A stretch of 64,000 nt of DNA from an uncultured Eggerthellaceae bacterium. Lineage in GTDB: Bacteria; Actinomycetota; Coriobacteriia; Coriobacteriales; Eggerthellaceae. The first letter of the stretch is position 1. Each line of letters starts with the position of its first letter. Made by a program: the position numbers and the translations under genes. The notes under the pieces were generated by a model. It did not search any database, was not told where the DNA came from, and saw nothing but the letters and a program-made list of their open reading frames with translations. The DNA lies in NCBI GenBank assembly GCA_947566075.1, contig CANOIM010000011.1, positions 10,036-74,035 of the forward strand, written 5' to 3'. Positions 29,046 to 37,583 of the stretch are shown piece by piece.

Positions 29046-29987
29046 ATGAAGTACGGATTGACGAGCGGCCTGCTCTGGGGCCTGGATACGGTGATCTTAG
29101 GTATTGGCCTGGCCATGGCACCCTACATCGGCACGGCAGAGGCGTTGGCTTTGGCCGCCATCGTGGGAGCAGCGCTCCACGATGTCTTCTGTGCCATCTG
29201 GCTGTTCCTCTACATGGCTGTGAAGCGGCGCCTGAAGGATACGCTGGCGGCGCTCAAGACCCGCAGCGGCAAGGTGGTCATCCTGGGCGCTTTGCTGGGT
29301 GGTCCCATTGGCATGACGGGGTATGTGACCGCTATCAATAACATCGGCGCAGGCTACACTGCCATCATCTCCTCGTTCTACCCCGCCTTCGGCACGGTCA
29401 TGGCAGTGCTGCTGCTCAAGGAGAAGATGACCTTCAAACAGGTGATCGCCCTTTGCGTAGCGCTGGCAGGCATCATCGCCATGGGGTACCTCTCGGCTGA
29501 TACTACCGTCACAGGCAATGCCGTCATCGGCCTTGTGGGGGCGGCGGCCTGCGTCATCGGCTGGGGTTCTGAAGCGGTGCTCTGCGCTTGGGGCATGCGG
29601 GATGACAGCGTTGATAACGAAACAGCGCTCCAGATCCGCGAGACCACCTCGGCACTGGTGTATCTGATCTTCGTGTTGCCGCTCTTCGGGGCCTGGGCCT
29701 TCACGCTGACCGCCTTCCCCTCAGCGGCTACGGGCATCGTGGCGCTAGCGGGCTTGGCAGGCGCCACGTCCTACCTCTTCTACTACAAGGGCATATCCGT
29801 CATTGGGGCGGCGAAGGGCATGGCGCTCAACATCTCCTATTCCGCCTGGGCGGTACTCTTCGGTGTGATCCTGCTCGGTGCCATCCCCGGTCCCATTGAG
29901 ATCATCTGCTGCATCGCTATCCTCTGCGGCACTATCCTGGCTGCCTCTGACTGGAAAGAGCTCTTCAGCCGCACGAAAACCGCCTAG
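29046..29987 (+). CDS. licB: LicB-type choline transporter (DMT superfamily)
   Basis: 313 residues with ten hydrophobic segments, matching LicB: KYGLTSGLLWGLDTVILG at the start, ALAAIVGAALHDVFCAIW, and GGPIGMTGYVTAINNIGAGYTA with the EamA-repeat pattern. LicB imports choline for phosphocholine decoration. It follows the LicC/LicA fusion by 77 bases on the same strand, and the ATG has GGAGTAGGGGA upstream. Other EamA-family metabolite exporters are less likely given the neighbour. Confidence 0.87.
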   Translation: MKYGLTSGLLWGLDTVILGIGLAMAPYIGTAEALALAAIVGAALHDVFCAIWLFLYMAVKRRLKDTLAALKTRSGKVVILGALLGGPIGMTGYVTAINNIGAGYTAIISSFYPAFGTVMAVLLLKEKMTFKQVIALCVALAGIIAMGYLSADTTVTGNAVIGLVGAAACVIGWGSEAVLCAWGMRDDSVDNETALQIRETTSALVYLIFVLPLFGAWAFTLTAFPSAATGIVALAGLAGATSYLFYYKGISVIGAAKGMALNISYSAWAVLFGVILLGAIPGPIEIICCIAILCGTILAASDWKELFSRTKTA

Positions 29988-30078
29988 GAGTTGTGGTGCT
30001 GAAGTCAGCGTGTTATACCATTCGCTTTATGACCCGTTGGCCACTGATGATATCGATTTGAGGAAGAGGTAGCGTACA

Positions 30079-31448
30079 GTGCTCTCAGGGGTAGTAGATC
30101 GTTATGCTGGATTCTCGCTAGCGAAGAGGATCGTCTGCTTCATTAGTGGCGGCTTGCTTCTTGCTCTGATCTGCTGGCTTTTGCTGGGCATCGCTTATTG
30201 CATTCCCGTGGAATGGATGCAGAAGAACCTCTCTGAATCTGCTGACATCCTCTCTGCTGAGTCTCTCTATCCTGCGTCGCATTTGACCGCCCATGGACAG
30301 TTCGATAACTATACAGTAGCGCTGATGCTGAATGAGGCAGCACAGGCAGGAGGCAATCCTTTCTTAGATGCCCTCCAGGGGCCATTTTCCACTAATGCTG
30401 ATCTGTACCCCCATGAGGCCTTGAGCACCCTTGTCCAGGGCGGGGAGCAGGCGTTGGAGACGGGCTTCATCGAACGATACTGGCATGGATATCTTCTGGT
30501 GCTGAAGCCCCTCTTGATCTTCATGAATCTCAAGCAGATACGCATCCTCTTCCAACTCATATTCGCCATCCTCCTCTGCCTTCTGACGATGATGCTCTAC
30601 AGGCGCTTCCACAAGGTGGGTGCTGCTATTGCGCTCTCTTTCGTTTTTGCTTTCACGCTCTTCGATAGCTGGGAGGGCGTCATCACGCTTCCCATCTTCT
30701 TCTCGTTTGCTATTTCGATAGCGGCAAGCTTATGGGCTTGTTGTACCCGGACCAAAGCGTGGCGCCTGTTCGTTGGCTTGGCCTTCGTGGGGGCTATGAC
30801 GGTGTATTTCGATTACCTCGACAATCCCCTTTTGACTCTTTGCTTACCGCTTTTGATCATACTGACAAGGGTGGTGCTCTTCCTGCAGGATGACCACGAA
30901 GCTCCTCCTACCAAAGCAAAGCGCTGCATGATGAAGAATCTCTTGAGTGCCGCAGTCGTCTGTTGTATTGGCTGGCTGATAGGTTACGCGCTCTTCTGGG
31001 GGATGAAGTGGGTGTTGGTCGATGTGATCACCGGATCAGATGTTCTCATTCGTGCCCTTGATCAAGCTGCCTTTAGGGTAGGTGCAACCTATGCCGATGA
31101 CTATGGGACATCGCCCTTAGGCGCGATCAAAGGGAATGTAGGGGTATCAGGGGGTGTGCTTTATTATCTAATTGTGCTCATCGCAGTAGCGGCTATCGGT
31201 TGGTGCCTGTTGGCGGTACGTTTGCGTCGGTTGGGCGAAACGGAAAACTCATTCCCTATGCTGTTCTTGCGCTGAGCTTGGCGGTGCTTTCCCTCTTCCC
31301 CTATATCTGGATAGCTGCTCTCTCTAACCATTCCCAAATCCATGCGGGGATCATCGTGTATCGCACTCAGCTCATAGCTTATGCCTGTTGGTTCTTATTG
31401 GCGGCATTGCCGATCGTGCTCTACCGGGAGCGTGAACAATTCGGCTAG
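30079..31448 (+). pseudogene. Membrane protein gene with a frameshift near its 3' end
   Basis: The first frame (30079-31275) encodes 398 residues with about eight hydrophobic segments, ending ETENSFPMLFLR. A second frame continues to 31448 with YAVLALSLAVLSLFPYIWIAA, a loop and a further segment ending VLYREREQFG. The two frames overlap from about 31200, and a one-base loss, for example in the run of four A at 31249-31252, would join them into about 456 residues ending in typical membrane segments. It may be a true mutation, phase variation or a sequence error. The family is not recognised; a loop reading VYFDYLDNPLLTL is notable. GTG start, AAGAGG nine bases upstream. Confidence 0.6.
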
Positions 31449-31489
31449 CAGGGAACTCGCCGTTCTCACGAGCCTTTCATTGACGAGTA

Positions 31490-31545
31490 GAATAGTTTTA
31501 GCGACCTTTAGCTATCTTTGGTTCTTCTTGTGGCTTTGACCCTAT
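31490..31545. repeat. Phased T-tract array, left of the ATPase gene
   Basis: T-tracts recur about every 10 bases at 31496-31499, 31507-31509, 31517-31519, 31525-31529 and 31535-31537. They share with the array at 32824-32936 the words GTTTTAGCG and GGCTTTGA followed by CCC, in the same orientation. This suggests bent DNA or a tandem protein-binding site. Confidence 0.5.
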
Positions 31546-31561
31546 GGTCGTATTCAGAAGA

Positions 31562-31600
31562 TCTAGGGTGAAATACAGGTGATTTGTATTTCACCCTAGA
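31562..31600. repeat. Perfect 16-bp inverted repeat with 7-base loop
   Basis: Arms at 31562-31577 and 31585-31600 are exact reverse complements, beginning TCTAGGGTG. The loop is GGTGATT. There is no T-run on either side as in a classical terminator. It lies between the 3' ends of the frameshifted membrane gene and the ATPase gene, so it may still end transcription from both sides, or be a protein-binding palindrome. Confidence 0.85.
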
Positions 31601-31658
31601 AATGGGAGAGCCTTTATTTCCGGTATATTCCTCGTGCGATGGAGCCCCTGGTCTGCGG

Positions 31659-32777
31659 TCAGCCTTTCAGCTCCGTAAGATACTCTCTGAATCCGGGCAG
31701 GCTGAAGCGATAATCCCCACCGAGCGTCTCGTCTATAACGCCTGCTTGGATAAGGCGTCGCTTATAGGTGGAGATATGTCCCGTTGGCCTACCAAGACGC
31801 TCCATCAGGCTAGCTCTGGTCGTCCTATCTTCATCTTCGAGCATAGCAAAGAGGAAGGCGCGGTCTCCTTCAGATAGCTCAGCGTACGTGGCGTCATATA
31901 CCCGTTCCTTAAGGCGCTGTCTTGCTGCATCTGCTCCCATCGCGATATGTTCTTCGGTGAGAGCGGGTGATGATCCTGCAGTTCGCCAAGCTCTGTATCC
32001 TAAGAGTTGGAACATGAAGGGAAAACCATCTATGGCTTTGGCTGCATCCTCAAGACTGCTCCTATCAATGGTCCTTCCACCTTCTTCTACGGTGAGTTTG
32101 AATGCTTCTTTGACATCAACATCTGACAGTGGCTTGAGGTCATACCGTTCTGCCCGGCGCAAGAATGAGGTGGATTCTCCTTTGATGAGAGCGTCGACAT
32201 TGTATGGAAGCCCTGCCATGAGAAGGGACACACGCCTGTCCTCGCGGATCCAATGCTGATAGGTGGTCACAAGCTCGATCATGTCTGGTAGTGATACCTT
32301 CACTTCGTCGATCGTGATCATCAATCCGACCCCTGCTGCGTTCAGTAAGTCTAGAAGACGTTCCATACGGATACACCAAGGGGTGGCTGTAGTGTCTTCC
32401 CTTTCCCATGAAACGGATCCAATCCCAGAAATGCCCACGCTGCTTATCTTCTTCTGCGGTTTCGTATCGATCAGGTGTGCTGAGGCTGCCTTCGTCTTGT
32501 GATATATGGTCTCCAACATATCAGGCAGGGCAGACACGTCGATGCTCACCCAGCCAAATCGCTGCGCCTCATTTCCCAGTGCTGACATAAGCGCTGTCTT
32601 GCCACTTCCTCGAGGTCCCACGAATAGCGCACAGATGGTGGGGACGTCCCCTTCAAGGGATGTGATGATCTCATCGAACACCTCATCTCGTCCAGCGAAA
32701 TATTGAGGGATCTTTCCGAAATACGGAGTGAAGGGATTGTTGTAGGGCTGGTCTGGTTGGATGGGCTTGTCCGCCAT
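31659..32777 (-). CDS. AAA-type ATPase with C-terminal winged helix
   Basis: 372 residues from ATG 32777, which has AAGGA seven bases upstream; a longer frame to 32816 has no such site. Walker A is FVGPRGSGKTAL near residue 46-57, Walker B is GLMITIDEV near 158, and an Arg-rich segment VSLLMAGLPYNV (sensor-1-like) follows. The last 80 residues (SEGDRAFLFAMLEDEDRTTRASLMERLG) look like a winged helix. It belongs to the STAND/Orc1-like ATPases common as orphan genes in Coriobacteria and Bifidobacteria; function unknown. It is flanked on both sides by T-tract arrays. Confidence 0.75.
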   Translation of the reverse strand: MADKPIQPDQPYNNPFTPYFGKIPQYFAGRDEVFDEIITSLEGDVPTICALFVGPRGSGKTALMSALGNEAQRFGWVSIDVSALPDMLETIYHKTKAASAHLIDTKPQKKISSVGISGIGSVSWEREDTTATPWCIRMERLLDLLNAAGVGLMITIDEVKVSLPDMIELVTTYQHWIREDRRVSLLMAGLPYNVDALIKGESTSFLRRAERYDLKPLSDVDVKEAFKLTVEEGGRTIDRSSLEDAAKAIDGFPFMFQLLGYRAWRTAGSSPALTEEHIAMGADAARQRLKERVYDATYAELSEGDRAFLFAMLEDEDRTTRASLMERLGRPTGHISTYKRRLIQAGVIDETLGGDYRFSLPGFREYLTELKG

Positions 32778-32823
32778 AGGGATTCCTTCAAGATAGGGCA
32801 TGCATTCAAGGGACATTTTAGAT

Positions 32824-32936
32824 CGTTTCTGTGCCTTCTTGAGCGCCTTTTGACTTTTTTGGTATCTTTTGACACCCTTTGGTGACCTTTGACGATTTTA
32901 GCAACTTTTGACAGTTTTAGCGGCTTTGAGCCCTTG
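32824..32936. repeat. Phased T-tract array upstream of the ATPase gene
   Basis: About twelve T-tracts of 2-6 bases occur every 8.5-11 bases from 32825 to 32935, with units such as CTTTTGACA and TTTTAGCAA. It lies about 45-160 bases before the ATPase start, over and upstream of a possible minus-strand -10 (TAAAAT near 32818). A tandem operator or intrinsically curved promoter region is the likely meaning. Confidence 0.6.
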
Positions 32937-32950
32937 GTGCGTTAAGACCC

Positions 32951-34042
32951 TTACCGCTTGAAGAAGCGGGAGACGTCTTGGAGGGTGGCGCTAAGGCCAT
33001 TGATGCGGATGCGGTGGAGGCCCTTGCCCAGCGTGTAGGCTGCATAGGCGGCATGGTTCGGGCGGATGCACTCTATTCCGCGGATGCGGGCGAAGAGGGA
33101 GCGCATCTCAGGGGAGATGGCCGGGTCAGACAGCACCAGCTCCTCATCCATGGAGCCGAACATCTCCTGAAGCGCATCCGAAAGCCCGGGATAACCTTCG
33201 CCTACTTGGCCTACCACGCCCCCTGCATACATGAAGCCGCGGCGGATGTGAGCGCGCCAGATGCCCGGGTCTGTCACCTTCGCCGCGTTGAGCACCTTAG
33301 TCATCTCACCCCAACGCTCGAAGGGGAGGAGCGGCGCTTTGCGGGCGAAGGCGTCCTCATCCTCAGGAGAGGTGGCGCGGTAGTTGTAGAAGGGCTCATC
33401 CAGATAGACGATCCTATCCGTAGCGGTCAGCGTCTCCATCAGGAAGCGGTTGTCAGCCCAGCCGCTGCCGGGGTATTCCGGGAAGCGGATGCCCTGCTCC
33501 TCCAGAAAGGCGCGCCAGTAAAGGGCTGACCAGATGGAAGGATGATGAGCGATGAGCTCCGGCGCTTCCTCTAAACTGAAGGGCTGTTCCTTCGGATGCA
33601 CAAGGCCCCGGTAGGTGCAGTTGAGCTTCTGCTGGCCGAATTCGTCCCCGGCCTTCACCCACCAGTAGGGGCACTTCACGATGTCAGGTTCCTCTGAGAA
33701 GGACCTGGCGAAGGCGAGCATCCTTTCCAGGGCATCCACATCCATCCAATCATCAGGTTCCAGGATGGCTATCCATGTTCCCCGAGCCACGGCAAGGCCA
33801 TCATTCATGGCGGCCCCGTAGCCCGCGTTTTCTTTGGTGATGATGCGGAAGCGCGGATCTTCATCGGCGAAGGCGTTCAGGATGGCCAGGGAATCATCAG
33901 TGGAGCCATCGTTCACGCAGATGACCTCGATGTTCCGGTAGGTTTGCTCTTGGGCGGATACCAGCGCATCCACCAGTTGGATCCCGGCGTTGTAGACGGG
34001 GATGATGATGGAGACGAGCTCAGCTTCGGCGGCGTGGGGCAT
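32951..34042 (-). CDS. Family 2 glycosyltransferase
   Basis: 363 residues from ATG 34042, with AAAGG seven bases upstream; an earlier start would read far into the wecA-like gene. LVSIIIPVYNAG, VICVNDGSTDDSL, ENAGYGAAMNDGL and the metal motif LEPDDWMD (about residues 85-92) define a GT-A glycosyltransferase of the EpsJ/WcaA kind. The region after residue 120 has GSGWADNRFLMET. It is translationally coupled to the initiating transferase upstream (23-base overlap), so it may add the second sugar onto the lipid-linked primer. Confidence 0.85.
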   Translation of the reverse strand: MPHAAEAELVSIIIPVYNAGIQLVDALVSAQEQTYRNIEVICVNDGSTDDSLAILNAFADEDPRFRIITKENAGYGAAMNDGLAVARGTWIAILEPDDWMDVDALERMLAFARSFSEEPDIVKCPYWWVKAGDEFGQQKLNCTYRGLVHPKEQPFSLEEAPELIAHHPSIWSALYWRAFLEEQGIRFPEYPGSGWADNRFLMETLTATDRIVYLDEPFYNYRATSPEDEDAFARKAPLLPFERWGEMTKVLNAAKVTDPGIWRAHIRRGFMYAGGVVGQVGEGYPGLSDALQEMFGSMDEELVLSDPAISPEMRSLFARIRGIECIRPNHAAYAAYTLGKGLHRIRINGLSATLQDVSRFFKR

Positions 34043-35279
34043 TGCGAGGCCTTTCTGATTTCGGAGAGGCATCTTGATCGGGCAGGCTGGGGCCTGCGCT
34101 ACGAGAGGCGTTGCGGATGTCCTGATAGTTGACGCGGCGGACCGAATCCAGCCGTCGGGAATCAGCCCCATCTCGGCTGGGCTTGCGGCGTGGCACGTAA
34201 TGATGGCGCAATACCGGTTCCAGCAGATGCAGCTTGCCTATGGCGAAGACGGTGATGCCCGCAGCGGCGATGATAGCCACGGTCCTCAAGATGCCGTCAG
34301 ATTCCGCCAGCACGATGGCGCACACGGAAAGCGCTGCTGTCCAGCCGCACATGATGAGCACGGTGCCCTGTTGGGAGAACCCTCGGTTCAGCAGTCGGTG
34401 ATGGATGTGCCCCGCGTCAGCCTGGTCTACCCGTTGGTGTGCCCGCTTGCGGCGGATGATGGCAACGGCCGTGTCTGTGATGGGCACGCCTGCGGCCATG
34501 ATGGGCACGAACAGGGAGATGAACAAGGTGGAACGGGCCACAGCCAAAAGCGACACCACCCCCAGGGTTATCCCCAAGAGCAGCGCCCCCGAATCACCCA
34601 TGAAGATGGAAGCGGGGTGATGGTTGTAGCGCAGGAACCCCACGCAGACCCCCACGATGACCACGGCCAAGATGGCGGCGTCGAAGCGGGCAGAGAACAC
34701 TGAGAACACGAAGATGGTGGCAGCGGAGATGCCGCTGATGCCTGAGGCTAGCCCATCCAACCCATCCACCAGGTTGATGACATTGGCGAAGGCCACCAGA
34801 TAGAAGATGGTGATGGGGTAGGCCAGCCAGCCGAAATCGATGTAGGCCCCCTCTACGAAGGGGTTCTGGATGCTGGAGAGCAGAAGGCCCGAGGCCGAGC
34901 AGATGGTGGCAGCCACGATCTGCCCTGCTAGCTTCACAGGGGGCCTCAAGTTCTTGATGTCATCCACCACGCCCACGCCGAACATGACGGCAACCCCCAA
35001 GAAGAGCACAGGGAAGCTCACGGTGAAGCCGAAATAGGAGCGGAACGGGTCTATCCAGCCGAAGAGCGCCACACCCACCTCTATGACCAGGCAGCTAGCC
35101 ACCATGCCGCCGAAGATGGCAACGCCGCCCATCCGGGGGGTGGGACGCGTGTTCACCCGGCGGTTATCGGGGTAATCAATGGCGTCAGTGGCGAAGGCGA
35201 TGCGCTTAGCTAACGGCGTGAGCACGATGGTGACAGCAATGGCCACAGCGAGGACGATACCGCACTCTATCCAGATCAT
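34020..35279 (-). CDS. wecA: UDP-GlcNAc:undecaprenyl-phosphate GlcNAc-1-phosphate transferase (WecA/TagO type)
   Basis: 419 residues with about 11 membrane segments. NRRVNTRPTPRMGGVAIFGG is the conserved first cytoplasmic loop, GVVDDIKNLRPPVKL carries the DD motif, NVINLVDGLDGLASG the NxxNxxDGxDGL motif, and DSGALLLGITLG and HIHHRLLNRG the last loop with the HIHH motif. It starts polymer synthesis by loading GlcNAc-1-P on undecaprenyl phosphate. I start at ATG 35279 because an earlier ATG at 35339 overlaps the -10 box of the predicted promoter. A cytoplasmic tail of about 70 residues ends the protein. Confidence 0.9.
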   Translation of the reverse strand: MIWIECGIVLAVAIAVTIVLTPLAKRIAFATDAIDYPDNRRVNTRPTPRMGGVAIFGGMVASCLVIEVGVALFGWIDPFRSYFGFTVSFPVLFLGVAVMFGVGVVDDIKNLRPPVKLAGQIVAATICSASGLLLSSIQNPFVEGAYIDFGWLAYPITIFYLVAFANVINLVDGLDGLASGISGISAATIFVFSVFSARFDAAILAVVIVGVCVGFLRYNHHPASIFMGDSGALLLGITLGVVSLLAVARSTLFISLFVPIMAAGVPITDTAVAIIRRKRAHQRVDQADAGHIHHRLLNRGFSQQGTVLIMCGWTAALSVCAIVLAESDGILRTVAIIAAAGITVFAIGKLHLLEPVLRHHYVPRRKPSRDGADSRRLDSVRRVNYQDIRNASRSAGPSLPDQDASPKSERPRNAPRRRS

Positions 35280-35322
35280 AGGTTGGATGCGTCCCCTTCG
35301 CATTCGCTGATATAACCGACCC

Positions 35323-35352
35323 ATTATAGCGTTCTGCATCGCGAAGGGTCAT
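35323..35352 (-). promoter_or_regulatory. Predicted promoter for the wecA-like gene
   Basis: On the minus strand a perfect -10 TATAAT (35323-35328) is 18 bases from ATGACC (35347-35352), a fair -35. Transcription would begin near 35316, which excludes the longer reading frame start at 35339. Confidence 0.5.
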
Positions 35353-35368
35353 TTGCTATGATGCTGCC

Positions 35369-36352
35369 ATGGAAAAAGCAGCCATCATCATCGTCACCTA
35401 TAAGCGCCAGGAGCTTCTGGACAAGCTGCTCCAGTCCTTGCTGTTCTTGGATGAGGCTCCCTGGCGCGTGTTCATCGTTGACAACGAGGCTTCTCCGGAA
35501 ACGGAGCAGCTAGTTGAGGTCTATCGCCGTTTGGTGGCCGAAGGTCTGACCGCTGCACCCTGGGATGGGGGCTCAGATGCCTTCGTCTACGCGCCTCAGG
35601 CTGAGAACACGGGCGGTGCTGGCGGATTCGCCGAAGGAGTGCGCCTTGCCTATCGAGTGGGGGCGGAGTGGTTCTGGTTGATGGATGATGACGTCATCGT
35701 CTTGCCCGACGCCTTGAGCATCCTTGGTCGGTGGGCTCCGCGCTTCGACGCCATCCAAGGCTCGCGCCTTGATTTCGACGGCGGTCCGTTCTGGTGGCAG
35801 TATCGCTTCATCCCGGCCTTGGGGGTGTACAACCCCTTGGCGCCTTCTGGCTTCGGCCCCCAGGGTTGGAAGCCTGCGAACGCCCTTTGCTTCGAGGGGG
35901 CCTGCTTCAGCCGCCGGGTGGTTGAGGGCGTCGGCCTGCCGGATGCGCGCTTCTTCCTCTACTGGGATGATTGCGTCTACGGGTATCTGGCAAGCCGCCG
36001 CTTCCGCGTGGCCGTGATCCAGGATGTCATCCTGCAGCGGACCAAGGATATCCCCCATTGGGAGGTGTCCGGGGTGCGTCAGCTCAATGCCAGCTCAGAC
36101 CGTACGCGCTTCTATGTCATGGCCAACCGCGGTCATATGGCGAATTACCTCAAACGGGAGGGAACGTTCCTGCCGGTAGGCTTCGCCTTGGGAACCGCGG
36201 CCTCCTTCGCCAAAGAGGCCATCCGCTTGGTTGCAGTTGACAGGGGCTGCTTGGGCAGCGGCGTCAAGAGCCTTATGGAAGGCTGGCAGGAATCTCGCCG
36301 CATCATGGCTGATCCTAGCTGGGAACCCTCGGGAAAGGCATCCGATGTCTAA
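35369..36352 (+). CDS. GlfT1-like family 2 glycosyltransferase
   Basis: 327 residues. AAIIIVTYKRQELLDKLLQSL at the start, VFIVDNEASPE, ENTGGAGGFAEGVRLA and LMDDDVIVLPD (metal triad near residue 105) are followed by FFLYWDDCVYGYLASRR. This pattern (GGAGG with MDDD and WDD) is that of galactofuranosyl- and rhamnosyl-transferases such as GlfT1. A GlfT2-like protein at 4643 suggests galactofuranan, but the donor is inferred. No Shine-Dalgarno sequence lies near the ATG; a TATGAT box ends six bases before it, so the mRNA may be leaderless. Confidence 0.78.
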   Translation: MEKAAIIIVTYKRQELLDKLLQSLLFLDEAPWRVFIVDNEASPETEQLVEVYRRLVAEGLTAAPWDGGSDAFVYAPQAENTGGAGGFAEGVRLAYRVGAEWFWLMDDDVIVLPDALSILGRWAPRFDAIQGSRLDFDGGPFWWQYRFIPALGVYNPLAPSGFGPQGWKPANALCFEGACFSRRVVEGVGLPDARFFLYWDDCVYGYLASRRFRVAVIQDVILQRTKDIPHWEVSGVRQLNASSDRTRFYVMANRGHMANYLKREGTFLPVGFALGTAASFAKEAIRLVAVDRGCLGSGVKSLMEGWQESRRIMADPSWEPSGKASDV

Positions 36353-37484
36353 GCGTACGTCCTACAAAGAGCTGTTAGAGCGGCGGGATGTCAAGGCGAA
36401 GTGGACGCTGCCCCTCATCTTGCTCATCCTGGTGGCACTCCTCTGCTGCGGGTGCATCGCTACCATCCAGCGGGCGGATAGCCTGCAGAAGCGTAGCGAA
36501 ACAGCTGCACCGGCATCGGAGGCTCCAGCTCTTGAGGTTGAAGAACCAACCCAGCCTGAACCGGCTGTGGCAGACGATGTGGTCATGACCTTGAATGGGG
36601 ATGCAGACACCTATGTGCTGGCGGGGGAGGAATACCTGGAAGCCGGATGCCATGCCGTGCAGACGGGCGTGGGTGACATCACCCAAAGCGTGCAGGTGGA
36701 GGGAGAGGTTGATCCCACCACCCTGGGGGACTACCAGGTGACCTATACCGCCACCACTGCCGAAGGCGCTCAGGCCCAGGCCACCCGACAGGTGCATGTG
36801 GTGGATTCCTTGGATACCGCCCAAACGCTGCCCGTGCTGATGTATCACTGGGTCTATACCGAAGACGCGGTACCGGATGACTTGGATGGGAACTTCATCC
36901 TGGACACCCAACTAGCCCAGGAGCTGCAGTATCTGAACGAAGAGGGCTACTACTATCCCTCCTATGAGGAGGTCCGCGCCTTCGTGGACGGCACCCATTC
37001 GCTTCCGGAGAAGAGCGTGGTGGTGACATTCGATGACGGAGAGCAGGGCTTTCTTGACTATGGTATCCCGCTCTTGGAGGAGTACGAGGTGCCCGCCACC
37101 TCCTTCGTTATCTGCTCTGATGATGACGCAGCCTACAAGGTGAACGCCTATGCATCCCCTTACGTACGGTTCCAGTCCCATGGCTATGACATGCACAGGG
37201 CCGGGTCCAATGTGGGCAAGGGCGGCGTGCTCCATGCCCTGACCGAAGAGGAGATCTTGGAAGATGCCCAACAGGCCGAAGCGGTGCTGGGGGATGTAGA
37301 GGCCATGGCCTACCCCTTCGGGGATAATAACGAAACGGCCTGGGCGGCTTTGGAGGATGCGGGCGTGCTCTGCGCCTTCACGGTGAAGAACGCTCAGGTG
37401 TCTCCCGGGGACAACCCCTATGCCCTGAACCGCGTGCGCGTGTCTGGGGATTATTCCCTGGAGAGCTTCAAGGCTCTCTTCTGA
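36345..37484 (+). CDS. Membrane-anchored polysaccharide deacetylase (NodB homology)
   Basis: 379 residues. A signal-anchor or lipoprotein-like segment (PLILLILVALLCCGCIA) spans about residues 21-40. Residues 80-160 form an Ig-like domain (DTYVLAGEEYLEAG, GDYQVTYTATTAEG) of the DUF5011 kind. The NodB domain starts at VLMYHWVY and carries VVTFDDGEQGF with the catalytic Asp-Asp, and SHGYDMH as the zinc His segment. It would remove N-acetyl groups from wall polysaccharide outside the membrane. ATG 36345 overlaps the end of the GlfT1-like gene by 8 bases. Confidence 0.87.
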   Translation: MSKRTSYKELLERRDVKAKWTLPLILLILVALLCCGCIATIQRADSLQKRSETAAPASEAPALEVEEPTQPEPAVADDVVMTLNGDADTYVLAGEEYLEAGCHAVQTGVGDITQSVQVEGEVDPTTLGDYQVTYTATTAEGAQAQATRQVHVVDSLDTAQTLPVLMYHWVYTEDAVPDDLDGNFILDTQLAQELQYLNEEGYYYPSYEEVRAFVDGTHSLPEKSVVVTFDDGEQGFLDYGIPLLEEYEVPATSFVICSDDDAAYKVNAYASPYVRFQSHGYDMHRAGSNVGKGGVLHALTEEEILEDAQQAEAVLGDVEAMAYPFGDNNETAWAALEDAGVLCAFTVKNAQVSPGDNPYALNRVRVSGDYSLESFKALF

Positions 37485-37542
37485 GCGGGATGTAGGTCTC
37501 ATGGTCTTGAAGATGACAGGTGCATAACAGATTCTCGTTTCG

Positions 37543-37548
37543 TATAAT
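37543..37548 (+). promoter_or_regulatory. Predicted -10 box of the LCP gene
   Basis: A perfect TATAAT lies 35 bases before the ATG at 37584 in a 99-base intergenic gap. No good -35 hexamer is seen at the expected distance, so an extended or activator-dependent promoter is possible. Confidence 0.4.
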
Positions 37549-37583
37549 GCTCTATTCAAGGAGATTCGGACGAAAGAGCATAC

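Noticed and set aside
32824..32936. T-tract array as a CRISPR or rRNA-type repeat
   Set aside because: Units are degenerate, about 10 bases long, with no spacers; helical phasing fits bending or binding better.
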